Below are positions 40,231-52,043 of a stretch of 64,000 nt of DNA, piece after piece. Below the pieces are notes generated by a model. The model did not search any database. It was given only the letters and a program-made list of their open reading frames with translations, and was not told where the DNA came from. The position numbers and the translations under genes were made by a program. This DNA is from Melastoma dodecandrum (Eukaryota; Streptophyta; Magnoliopsida; Myrtales; Melastomataceae). Within the stretch, counting starts at the first letter, position 1, and every line of letters begins with the position of its first letter. The stretch covers positions 1,674,001 to 1,738,000 of the forward strand of contig JARUPY010000395.1 of assembly GCA_029817715.1 (NCBI GenBank), read 5' to 3'.

Positions 40231-41261
40231 TTAATTTCCTACAGAATTTTGAGTTTTTGTGTGAGTAGTTATGCACATTAGTGCTTGTTCTTCCTCATCA
40301 TCAGAATCTTCAATATCTGCCCAAGCAATCATAGCTTTCTTGGGTTTTGTTTGTACAGACGGTTTCTCCTTCTCCTTAAGTAAAGGACAATCAGATTTGA
40401 AATGTCCCTTTTTATTGCACTCATAGCATCTGATCACCTTTGGATCATTCTGCTTTTCACGTTTCTGATTTCTCTGTGAAAACGTCTTTTGGAAGCGAAC
40501 CGCAGAAGGCGTTTAGCAATCATAGCGAGTTCATCATCCGAATCGACTTCTGCCTCATTGTCAGAGTCTTCAATTGGTTCTTCTGATGCTTTGAAGGCTA
40601 CTGAAGCTCTTTTTACATCAGATTGAGAGGTTCTCTCCATTTCATATGACATTAAGGAGCTCATTAGTTGATCTAATCGAAGAGTAGATAGATCCTTAGC
40701 TTCCTCAATAGCCGTTTTCTTGGCTTCCCAAGATTTGGGCAGAGTTCGTAGAACCTTTCTTACTAATTCAGAATTAGTATAGTGTTTGCCTAAGTGAGTT
40801 AAGGCATCTACTAGAAGGTTAAGTCTCTGGAACATTTGTTCTACAGATTCTTCACTCTTCATGGTAAAGTTCTCAAATTGATGAATTAAGAAATTCATCT
40901 TGGTTTCTCTAATCTGGTTCGTCCCAACATACATGGTGACAAGTTTATCCCAGATTTCTTTACCCGAAGTGCAAGTAGAGACTTTCACGAATTCACTTTC
41001 CGACATAGCACTGAACATTAAGTACTTAGCCGTTTTAGTGAGTCGTTTGATCCTAAAGTACTCCCGTGTAGGACGTCCATCAGGACCAGTTTGTAGTTCA
41101 ATCGGTAGAATAGGTGGACCATCTTCTATGAAAGACCACAAATCATCATCGATTGCATCTACAAAGGCACTCATTCGAATTTTCCAATAGGTAAAATTTT
41201 TACCATAAAAAATGGGAGGATTCCCAATGTGTGGTTTCGGTAGATAGCAATTATCACCCAT
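40231..41261 (-). pseudogene. Copia gag with zinc knuckle, and protease start
   Basis: The frame 41261-40434 starts MGDNCYLPKPHIGNPPIFYG and has the gag core typical of SIRE/Tork-type copia (FTYWKIRMSAFVDAID, then LTHLGKHYTNSELVRKVLR). A frameshift near 40490-40520 separates it from 40437-40231, which has the CCHC knuckle CYECNKKGHFKSDC and a highly acidic tail. Beyond 40230 the protease region appears (WYLDS), with one base missing at about 40182 inside the active-site codons, then HMTGDPSKFSKL in the next frame. Confidence 0.85.
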
Positions 41262-41997
41262 TTTACAACTTCCAGAAGGTTTGACTTCTATGCAGTATAG
41301 TAGAACCTTTACGGTACTGTACTAATTCTTAATGCATACAAACTTCTGTTAAATTGAAACAGATATTGCTGGCAATCAAATCTCCGTAAAATGGAGTAAA
41401 AGTGCCAAGTAGTTCAATTCTGCAGAAACCTTAAGTTTTCAGCAGAAGAAAACAGCGCAACAATCGGTTATATGCGTATAGTAGGTATAACCTTCTATAG
41501 GATGTAACTAAGCACTCAAGCTTTTGTTGAATCCCGTCTAAAAATAACTGAATGGTTTCTAGCAGAGCAATGAGCTACTATAGAAGAGAGACAGATAGTG
41601 ATAGTAACAGAGCGTAAGCTTCTGTATAGTAGAAATCTATCGCGTGGAAGGTACAGGCTGCTATAGAATCTCAGCAGGCTGTTAAACTTTTTGTTGAATC
41701 ACAAATTTTTGAATTCTATCAGAGTATACTACTTCTGTAGAATTAAAATAAACTTGAGACAATTACAGAGCATAAGCTTCTGTAAGACAGAGACAGAGAG
41801 CAATAGAAGGTACAACCTCCTATAAGAAATCAACAAGCTATAAAGCTTTTGTTGAAACTGCTTTTGTTCTAAATGTTGAATTCAAATAGAGAACTAAGCT
41901 TCTGTTGAATACAGCAAGGTAGTAGTACTCAGAGAGCGTACAGAAGGTTCGAGCTGCTGTAAGATCTCAACGAGCGGTTAAGCTTCCGTTGAACCTT

Positions 41998-42009
41998 GCT
42001 CTGATACCA
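41998..42009 (-). other. Copia primer binding site (tRNA-iMet)
   Basis: Minus strand TGGTATCAGAGC, two bases beyond the CA end of the LTR (42012). This is the standard copia primer site complementary to initiator tRNA-Met and fixes the element's orientation. Confidence 0.9.
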
Positions 42010-42011
42010 AT

Positions 42012-43038
42012 TGTTGGCCCAAAGATTACACTAAGAGGGGGGTGAATTAGTGTTAAGTCCAATTAAGGAATTCTTAAACGCTTTTTCACAACCCTCACAG
42101 CGGAATTAGTGTTAAGTCCAATTAAGAGTCGTAGAACACAAAGGATTTTATAGTGGTTCGGTGACATCACCTACGTTCACTTTCGGTCACTTTTCACTAA
42201 TAACTCGTATAGAGATTACAGTGTAGAAGGTAAAACCTTCTGTGGTGTAAGAAAACAATTTCTTTGACCACGGGACGGTAAGACTAGCTTTACCAATGCA
42301 AGAAACACTCTTGCTGTGTTTAGGATTTGTCTAGGACGAATCACAAGGAAATCAACCAGACTTGAGCAAGCACAGAACGTTGGCTGGAAGCTTCAGCCTT
42401 CTGTGACTCTGTAGCGGGCTATTCCTTTTGGGGATCAGCGAACAGTTCCGATGACGCTTTCTCCAAGTGTTTGGACGCCTCTGATATGCTTCTCTTTTTG
42501 TGTTTTTGGTTTAATCTGCAAAACAAATAAAGATAACACGACTACAGTAGGTTTCAGTCCCTCACCACTTACGCCTGCTGCAACAACCTTCTCTTGGACC
42601 TGCTGTACGCCCACCCGGCGTTACGGGCAACACTCCTGGCCATGTCCTTCGGATTCACAGCCAATGACGCCTACGGAGTGGCTTCACCAAAGCACACCTG
42701 CTGCAAACGCACAGATAACAAAATAACCAACTACAGAAGGTTGAAGGTCCCTCACCACTGAACCCCTCCTACGGACTCTTTCTCTCCGACCAACTTTGCA
42801 CGCCTACTCGCCACCAACGAACCCTTCCCCAGGCCCTGATGCACGCAGTCCGACGTCACGGACAAAGTTCCGGTCAAGTCCCTTAGATCCGTACGCAACG
42901 AAGTCACCGGAGCGGCTTCACCCGCGCTCAACCCGCTGTAGTTACCTCCTGCGAGGACTCTCGCCTGGAGAATCCGTCCTGCACACTTGCACACACGTTA
43001 AACACCACTAACGTTGCCAAATGCCAAGACTTACCTCT
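42012..43038 (-). mobile_element. Copia 5' LTR, 3' part (split by nested element)
   Basis: On the plus strand it starts TGTTGGCCCAAAG...ACACTAAGAGGGGGG, the reversed 3' end of a copia LTR, adjoining the primer site. It is interrupted at 43038 by the start of the 11.9-kb element and resumes at 54921. The two parts add up to about 1,800 bp, close to the 1,940-bp solo LTR at 31380. Small ORFs here are not genes. Confidence 0.82.
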
Positions 43039-45922
43039 TGTAATACCCCAAATTTTAATAATAATAATAATAATATAAAATCTAAAAAAAAATTCCCTAA
43101 TCAATCCGAGATTTTATAGGGATATTTTTTTCATCTAATTCCTCTCTTCCACACGTTATAATCAATAAAAAAAAAAAAATCTCGTTTCCCATTAAATAAT
43201 ATATCTTACCTTCTTTGTCTCGATGAACCTGGACACAATCATCTTCCCATACCCAGCGTCTCCAATCAATCAGGGAACCAGGCAGACGTAAAAATATTTC
43301 AATCAGGCAAACAAATCAGAGATTCTCCCTATCCCCATTCAGAGGATTATCAGACGATCCCCTATCAGACAATTAGAGAAACACACACGGTAAAAAAAAA
43401 ATAGGGGGATCTCTCTCATTCTCCTTCCTTAGAGAAAAATCCTCCCACTCTTCAGACAATCAGAGATCCTCGGAGACGTCTCACCTTGGACGCTCCACCT
43501 CTCCGGGAATCGGAGGCCAACTCCTCCTCCCTCTACCTACAACCGGGGGCCAACTCCTCCTCTATACAAATCAACGCCGGAGGCCAACTCCTCTCGATCT
43601 AAATACAGAAACCGGAGCCAAGGAATCCCCCTCTCCGGTGCTGACGAGTCGAAGCCTCCCGACCAGCCTAGCAGCCGACACCCTCCCGGCGTCGTTCATC
43701 CTCCTCAGGCCACCCCGAGGCGAGGTAACCCCCTCGGTGAGACTTCCTCTCACTTTGCTAATTCCAGCATGCTTCTACCATGTTCGATATGCTGACTCTG
43801 TCGTTCCTTTTCTTTTTTGGCCTACCACACACACCATGGGGTGAGGAACGAGCCTTCAGACAAGGTCGTAACAGCCAAAGGACAAAAGACAGCCGGCGTG
43901 TCATCTCTCGTCGACACTTAACCACAACGTAAACAGGTCGTAATCACATAAACTCCTCTCTAAACACATTTTCTACGTCTTTTAGACCTCAAAGCTTTTA
44001 CAGTAGCATTCGGGGTCGATTTTGCATTCATTCGTGGCACGGAAGTGTCGGGACATCTCCCACCCTTCTGTTTCAGTCATTTTCTGCGGCAATGCCTCCA
44101 AAGGCTGATTTTTTCGAAGAGGTTATGAATGTTTTCTAACCTCGCTGCCAAAAGATCAAATGATCTACAACAAGTGATGATCTTGGAGATATTTTTTCTT
44201 TCAATTTTTGGTTGATCAATGGCTAAGATATGTCCCCCGTAACTAGCGCCACCTTCGCTGGCCGCAACAGAACAGTCTGTCGCATTGTTACTTCCAGGGA
44301 CATTACTGGAGATCTAACCGTTGGATCTTGTTAAAACTTTTTGATCAGAAACAAGACTTCAATACGGTTCTTTTCATATATTAATTAACCGTTGAAGTTT
44401 CTGTAATAACAAGATACGACCTCGTGAACAGACTGTACACCAAGTGAGGTCTGCCGAGCATCGCTACTTCACTCTTTGCACAATACCCGCGGATCAAACC
44501 GTTGGAGTATACTTAAATTTTGTAGATATGTTCTTCACTTAATCATGTTGATTTTGACATTTCATACACATTTTTTTCACCTTGTGGATGAAAAGATATC
44601 AATTTTTGTTCCCTCGGCTCAGGTAAGCCAAACTGGACAAACTATTTATATTACTTTCGACTTTTGCACGAGTATATCTTTCTATCAAACCGTTGGATCC
44701 ATGTGGAATTTTACAGACGAATTCTTCATTGCATTACCTTTCTGCGAAGTCCTTTTGCATTCCGATTGGACATTCGCGGACCAAGATATGATAGGAACAA
44801 CGCCGTCGGTGCAAACTGTGCCGCTTTTCCGGACAGCTACTTTAGTTCCTTGATCTTGTGAGATTACACGATTAGATTTTCATAAAAGTTTATATACAAA
44901 CTCGCCGTTAAGTTTCGGATCTGTTGGTTTAAATTTCGATTGAATCGGTTTCTGAACTACGCGTAATCGTTGTGTTTCGTGATTATACAACTCTTATTAT
45001 TTGAACATCCTAACCAAATTTCCATTTTATATTACATAAAAAAAATCAACCAACGATTTCGAGGATTCGACAGAGCGGGTCTGAGGACACCCGTGGTGGA
45101 GGTACGTCACCAAAGTGGCCCAACTGATAAGCCTTAGCCGATGACATGCCATCCCGGCGGGCCACAGGTACAAAGGGGAGGTGCGGGCCTCCCGAAAAAA
45201 GATAGAAAATCCACTTGTAACGTGCCGTGGGCCCAAGTGCATAGGTCCACGGTCACCATCCTTCCCCGCTCCCTTTGATCTCAATAATTGTTTGTGCTTG
45301 TTCGCATGCCTTAGGCCCATAGGCTTATTGTCGCATGCTGTTTGTAAAACAAATAAACATAAGTTCGGGCCCAAAAAGCCTGAATCGGGTCCAACGCCCG
45401 TAAAACACTGACATGAGTCCGGAGTCATGCCCGGATCGGGTCCAACGCCTGTTAAACAAAAGCAAATCTTTTGGAGCAAACGCCACCTCCCTTTTCGCAT
45501 GTTAGAATGTAACAGTTAGTAAATAGGAATCCCCGAACCAACTGTTTTTTCCGACTTAAACAGCTTTCATAAATAAAGTCGGTGGCGACTCCGTTTAGTT
45601 TACCTAGGTTAAACAACAAAAACCTTTTTACGGAGCCATCATGGATGAGGGACTGATGACACGAGCCGCTCCCGATTCCTCCCGAAAGTTCCTCCTTCGG
45701 ATCATGCTCCGCCTTTCGCCCGCCGCCTCTTAGGAAAACAGAGACGGTCGGCGAGGGCCCGAGCAGGCCCGGTTAGGAACCCAGGGAGGAACCACCCAAT
45801 TCCCTTCCGCAGCGTCCGACGCTCGAGTAGTGACGTCGACCGGTTGGGCCTTGGGGAGCGGGCCCGGATCCTCGGGTCGTTCGGACCGCCTCGCGCGTGC
45901 TAGGCCGGAAGGCGCGCGTACA
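43039..45922 (+). repeat. 5' LTR of the LARD element
   Basis: Starts TGTAATACCCCAAATTTT, ends GGCGCGCGTACA; 2,884 bp. AATAAA at 45582-45587 is a plausible poly(A) signal. The 11-nt PBS core TGGCGACTCCG occurs just after it (45593-45603). A 125-codon frame (44476-44853) recurs in the other LTR only because the LTRs are copies. Confidence 0.92.
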
Positions 45923-45929
45923 TCCCGGA

Positions 45930-45947
45930 TGGCGACTCCGCTGGGGA
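45930..45947 (+). other. Primer binding site of the LARD element
   Basis: TGGCGACTCCGCTGGGGA, seven bases after the LTR end. Sequences of this form are used by Tat/Ogre elements, where they pair with the 3' end of tRNA-Arg. The identical 18-mer is at 62454. Confidence 0.82.
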
Positions 45948-48059
45948 CTCTGCATGTGGATTCCTTTCGAACGCTCTTACATTTTTAATCCACATGCGGA
46001 GAGGAGTTCTTGTTTGCGCATGTACTTGCTTGGCTCGGTGCCTTTTGTTTGTTCTCATGGTTGTGTTCGTTTACCGCTTTCCTAGGCATATCTAGGTGTG
46101 CCCGAACCCGGGGCTAGGATTTTTAGGGGGGTCACCGAGAGGCTCAGCCTGCTGCTATTTGCAGTATGGTTTTGGGCCGGGACCCCGCCTCCCTCAGTCC
46201 GAGGGAGGTTTAGAAGCCTTCATCCGAGAGTCTAGCATTGTTTGCCCACTACAGGTACCAGACGCCGCACGTGCATTTGTTTGTTACTGAGTGACTGCTA
46301 CATGTGCAGGGACAGGTGTCAGGTACGCTTTGTCTGCTATAACTGTAAAACTAACAATGCTCGTTTTTACAGTTGGGTCGAGCTTATTACAGCGGGCTTC
46401 AAGAAACCTCTTTTGTCTTATTACCCTACTTGATATTACCGCCTATTGCATATCATACATTTGGGCAACCACATAAGTGTCTGTCTAATTATAGTTTTCA
46501 AATTAACAAATCATTTACAATAATTGTTTCATGACATTATTTCATTTCTTTCGTAAATGCATACACATATATGAGTGCGATTAAGCAACAACATAAACTT
46601 ATCATGCATCGATTACACTGTTGCATGATACTAATCTAAACATTTTCTCTACTTTCATTAAAGGTTTAATTCTCCAACATGGCCCCTCGAACGGGACTAG
46701 GGACAAGGCATGACATTACAAGAATACCAAGGATACCATGGCGGCAACCAAGGCCCCAAAGCCGCACATCCAACGACACAAAGGCCAAAGCTATCCTAAT
46801 AACTACCAAGGCCCAAAGCCGATCACGAAAACCAAATTTCACCCAATGGCTACCAAAGTTCAAAGTCGAATCTACAACAATATGAAAACCCCAAAGAGGT
46901 TACATCTCACCAGCCAGCCGCAGTCAACATCGGAGCTAATGACGACCCCAAAGAACCGTTCACAGACATGCTACAATCGGACACGCTGGGAACATCACGC
47001 CCCTATTAATCCGATAATCACTCCAAGGAAATAGAAGCGATCCCACTACGTTATCTGTCAGTACAACTTCGGCACCAACGAAAACATTTATTTCAGACAT
47101 GAACGATTCCCCAGCATACAACCCAAGCATCGATCATCAACATGGGGCAGTCCTTCAATCTACTTCTCAAACTCTCACCCTCGACATTGACAATCTTGAC
47201 AAGAGTCACAAGAGACAGATCCTCTAGCTTACATCCCATCATCGGCTTTCTTCACCATGCCAACAATACATTCCAGCACAAGGGGGAAACTCCATCACTC
47301 ACAATGACATCGAGAGATCAGGACAGCTGCAAGCAATCAACCCCAAATACGAACACTTCATTCAACCTCGTCGTTTCTCCGACAATAAGGACTTGACGAA
47401 TGCCGGATCCACAGTATCCCAATGACTAAAACATGAACATGGACGAGATTCTTCAAGCGACGGCGAACACATAGCGCGACTGGCATTAGAAACACCCATT
47501 CGCTCTATTCGTCTTTCAACAGTTCAAAACATACATGATGAACTTATCGATATTTAAACTGCTAACACCAAGACTTCCAATTTACCTCGCAGGTATAAGA
47601 TGTCTCGTCTGAGGCTCACACAACAGCTTACAAAATACCAAAGAACATGATGTTTACTCAACGACGACGCATACTTCGACTGGGGCAATTCCCTTTGAAT
47701 TCCTTACGGCACTCAAGCGGTCATCCCGACAGTAGTAAGCCACCAAGTCTCATCAAAGAAAAGAGGAGAAGGTCAGTCACCGCCTCACGCATTGACGAGA
47801 AACAAGCACCTCGGCCCACCACATGAGCGGCCAATCCCCTAGCCCGCCGACCACAGTTGCGGTCATCGCCCACGCGCACCACAAAGAGCTATCAACTTTG
47901 CACATCCGGGACATTCAATCGAAGTCAATCATCTTATCAGAAAGAACCGTCACAAACACTCAACGTAGACAATCTTCGATATTACAATACATTAAAGGGA
48001 GTATATATTCCTTGATCAATTCTTCCTTGCAAAAATAAGTTACATGAGCTCACTTATTT
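45948..48059 (+). other. LARD interior, left part
   Basis: No recognisable protein. The stretch 46680-47480 is A/C-rich with several short open frames (for example 46679-46885 and 46738-47034) rich in Thr, Lys and Pro. None has a domain I know; it may be decayed gag. Low-complexity composition explains the open frames. Confidence 0.5.
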
Positions 48060-50280
48060 TAGCCCTTGTCGCATGTTGACGGAGGCGTGGGTGGCAGGGT
48101 GGTAAAGTTTCGAGCCAAAGCCTTGAAACAATTTCAAGCCAAAGGTTTGAAATATCCGTCGTTGTTAACAAAACGACAATCTACATTAAAGGGAGTATTC
48201 GTTCATCAACTAATACCTTCTCTGCAGAACAGGTTGCATGAGCTTACTTGTTTTGCCCTTCAGCTTGTCTTATAGGTACATGAACATCCTAGAAAGACGA
48301 CGAAGGCGAGGGTGACAGGGTGGAAAAGTTTCGAGCCAAAGTTTCAAAACAGCATTCATTGGCAAAACAACGACAACGACAATACGTGAACAATCTGGGG
48401 CAAATTTCCATGCAATACTGGGGCAAATCTCCATGCAATCATGGGACAGATTTTCGAACAATCCGAGGGCAAATCTCAGAGTAATCATGGACAAATCTAC
48501 GAGCAATCCTAGGGCAAATCCCCAACCGATTCAGGGTCAAATCTCCGAGTGATCATGGACATATCTCCAAGCGATCCTGGGGCATACCTCCAAGCTATCC
48601 TGATACAAGACAGAGCAATCTTGGTTAATTCCCCATTGACAAACCAACAAAACACATGAAAGGGAGTATTTGTTTCTTAACTAATACTTTCTTCGCAAAA
48701 CGAGTTACATGAGCTTACTTGTTGTGCCCTCTATGCTTATCTCAGGAAGTACATGAACATCCTAGACAGACAATCAAGACAATCAATAAATTTCGAACCA
48801 AAGCTTCAGAGCAACATGTCATCAACAACACAACAAATTACATGAAAGGGGTACAAGAGCACCTCACACGAATGGTACACAACTCCTATGACAAATGCGA
48901 AGGTGGCAAAGCTTCAAGCCAAAGTCTTGTAGCAATTTCGTCAAACCTTCGAATCCATCGGACGAAGACGCAATGACGAAACCATACAAAAGGGAAGTAC
49001 TAAAACTCTACTTCACTTTTCTTATAAATGAAGTTACATGAGCAAACTTCAATCACACTCTAAAAGAAATAAGTCACATAAACTCACTTATTTATTTATT
49101 TTTTTTTTTGTGTGTCGTCTGTTTGATAGGTACATGAGCAACCTTATACAACAGATACAAAATCAGAGTAGCCACTTCGTCAAACCATCGATTCCATCGG
49201 ACGAAGACGCAATGACGAAACCTTACAAAAGGGAAGTACCGAAACCCTACACTACTTCACCTTTCCTATAAATGAAATTACATGAGCAAATTGCATTTCT
49301 ACTCTAGAAGAATCAAGTTGCACGAAGACACTTGTTTTCTTTTCATCTGTTTGATAGGTACATGAGCAACCTTGTACAACGGGTACAAAACCAGAGTAGC
49401 CATTTCGTCAAACCTTCGACTCCATCGGACGAAGACGCAATGACGAAATCATACAAAAGGGAAGTACCAGAACTCTTCTTCACCTTTCTTACAAATGAAG
49501 TTACACGAGCAAACTTCATTCTTATTCTAACAGAAACAAGTTGCATGAACTCACTTGTTTCTCGCCATCTGTTTGATAGGTACATGAGCTTCCTTATACA
49601 ACAGACGTCAGGCAAGAGCAACCATTTCGTCAATCCTTTGATTCCTACGGACGAAGATGCAATGACGAAACACATAGAAAAAGGAAGTATCAAAACTCTA
49701 CTTCGCTTTTCGTAAAAATGAAGTTACATGAGCAAACTTCATTCCTACTTTAAAAGAAACAAGTTACATGAGCTTACTTGTTGTCCGCCCTTTGGCGAGT
49801 GCAGGTACATGAACATCCTTGCATTACGAACAAAGGCGCGGGCGGTTAGGTGGAAATTTCGAATCAAAATTCGAGATTACCTTTGTTTATCACCAAGGAT
49901 AATTACATTAATTCAATTTTAATACTTTCTCTATGAAACAAGTTACAAGAGCTCACTTGTGTTTCCGCCCTTTGGCGAGTGCAGGTACATGAATATCCTT
50001 GCATTACGAACAAAGGCGCGGGCGGTTGGGTGGAAATTTCGAATCAAAATTCGAGATTACCTTTGTTTATCACCAAGGATAATTACATTAATTCAATTTT
50101 AATACTTTCTCTATGAAACAAGTTACAAGAGCTCACTTGTGTTTCCGCCCTTTGGCGAGTATAGGTACATGAATATACTGCATTACGAACAAAGGCACGG
50201 GCGGTCAGGTGGAGGATTTCGAACCAAAGTTTCGAGATTGCCTTTGTTGTCACCAAGGATGATCGTATCGAAAGGGAGTA
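48060..50280 (+). repeat. Tandem repeats in LARD interior (180-235-bp units)
   Basis: An exact 180-bp period is seen at 49801, 49981 and 50161 ('aggtacatgaatatcc...ttgcattacgaacaaaggc'). To the left are longer, related units of about 220-235 bp (near 48930, 49170, 49400 and 49620) sharing 'ttacatgagc', 'aggtacatgagc' and 'tcggacgaagacgcaatgac'. All units combine a 'gttacatgagctcacttg' box with a variable body. No coding potential. Confidence 0.85.
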
Positions 50281-52030
50281 TCATCTACACTACTCTCTGA
50301 CAAATTTATTATCATTCCCTAGACGGAGTCAAACCTCCATTTCCCCAGTTGGAGTCGGTTACAAATACCGTATTCCTCAACAAGAGTAGAATATATAAAT
50401 ATATTCTTCCAGAACGACCATCGAGATGGGCATATTCATCTCATATCCCAGCGAATACCCAACTTTATTATAATATCCCCAAGCGAGAGTCGAAGTACAT
50501 GAGCTAACTTCATCTCCGTCCGTTGTCAACTGTGTAGGCACATGGGTTCCATACAGTACGGCACAAACTCTTAGGCAACGGCATGGGTGGTTGGATGGAA
50601 GCCGTTCCGAGTCTAATCTCGAAGACCATGACTGGGGCATGAAAGTGCAAACACTTTCCCCGCGAAGCATGCACAAGAGCACCACCTTAGTACGGTGTCT
50701 CCAAAGAGGTTTGCGTACCTAAACCTATTCACTTCTTAATCATTTGTGTGCCCTTTTGCATACAATTTAAAAAAAAAAGTTTGACAATAAGAATACTTCT
50801 GGACGAGAACTGAGAAGGAAAGCCCATTACCCAAACACTTACCCAAAGAGTGATGAAAGTAAACACTGTGAGGATTTACCTACACAAGCGTCCGGGTGGA
50901 CAAGGAATCCTTTGACAAAATATGCTCGTACTGGGATGAGATCGAGCACTTCTTCTATATCCCAAACACAAAACATTGACCATTGTTAGCCCTTTCGAGC
51001 CAAAGTCGAAGTTTCTTTATACACTATTCCCTCTAAGTCTAAGGACCGCCTCACATAGAGGTAAATGGAGATCCTATAGTCAGAAACCGGGAGCAGCGGA
51101 CCATAGAGGTGACACTTCCTCAAGGTTCAAGTAAAGAAGCACCATCGAGAGACATGCACACCAGTCGAGATGTTTTCAAAGATAGTTGTCTTCATCAACA
51201 CAACGAAAATCCCCATGGAGTCCAAAGCACCTCCAACAAAAGTCGACAAAAACAGAAAGTGGGGCAATTTCCTACAAATCGTCAAAAAAAAAATATTATC
51301 AAAAAAGAAAGCGGGGCAAATCCCATGTTCCAGCAAAGAAAAAGCAGAATCAGCGCAAAGACTAAAGTCTTCAAAAGCAAAGCGCAAAAAGAAATAAAAG
51401 AGCAAATTAAAGCACCAGGGCCAACATGAGCGGTCGCAAAAGCAAAGGCGCTATCTTCCGGGCAAAACAAGGAGAAAGCACTCCCCAAAACACATTTCCA
51501 AAGCTCTAGTGGACCGGCCATCAATCCCCAACGGCACGTCTCAACGGGCATGCTGTCTGATAGATGGAGAATTCGCTTGGACGGTGGAACCTCTGTGGTA
51601 CGACAGCTTCTGATGAGGTCCTTAGACTCATTCCTTCAAAATGACAAATTCAGATTACCTATCCAAAGGCCTTATGCCAAAACCATATTACAACCCACAC
51701 AAAGACTCGTTCGACTGGTACATGAGCATCCAAGTTAAGGGAATTCTATAATCCAACTGTGACAGGTTTCAGAAGTAAGAGCGAGCTGTGAGGAAAGTCA
51801 GAAGTCCTTCTCCATTCTCGCCTAGAAGTGATCCTAATAAGCTTCATCAAATCAAATCATGACATGCATGAGTGCTGTGATCACACACTTGTATTTTACG
51901 AGGTTTCGTTTATCACTAACATATTTCTTAATGAGATCCCAAAGTACATGTCTCATCAAGAATACCCTAAATCCATAATTTGAGGTATTAATGAAGTCTT
52001 TGCAAGAAAATTTTCTTCAAACTCTCTCGC
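50281..52030 (+). other. LARD interior, right part
   Basis: Unique non-coding sequence. The segment 50815-51010 matches 58840-59030 in a second element, and A-rich 51270-51450 matches 59260-59440. Ends at the polypurine tract. Confidence 0.6.
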
Positions 52031-52043
52031 AAAGAGGGGCAAC
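52031..52043 (+). other. Polypurine tract of the LARD element
   Basis: AAAGAGGGGCAAC directly before the 3' LTR; this is the expected plus-strand primer position and sequence. Confidence 0.8.

Larger units (their letters stand above)
36642..42011 (-). mobile_element. Internal region of a decayed Ty1/copia element
   Basis: Reads right to left: primer site 42009-41998, leader, gag (41261-40231), protease, integrase (about 39850-38870), reverse transcriptase and RNase H (38584-37110). Its 5' LTR is to the right (42012-43038 continuing at 54921-55693). The left side (36642-37100) is AT-rich and shows no LTR copy, so the 3' LTR seems lost. At least five frame-breaking lesions are visible. The gag type and long LTR fit a SIRE or Tork/Angela-like lineage; not resolved. 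Confidence 0.88.

Noticed and set aside
46679..47396. Open frames in the LARD interior as genes
   Set aside because: A/C-rich low-complexity DNA gives open frames in several phases; no recognisable retroelement or host domain.
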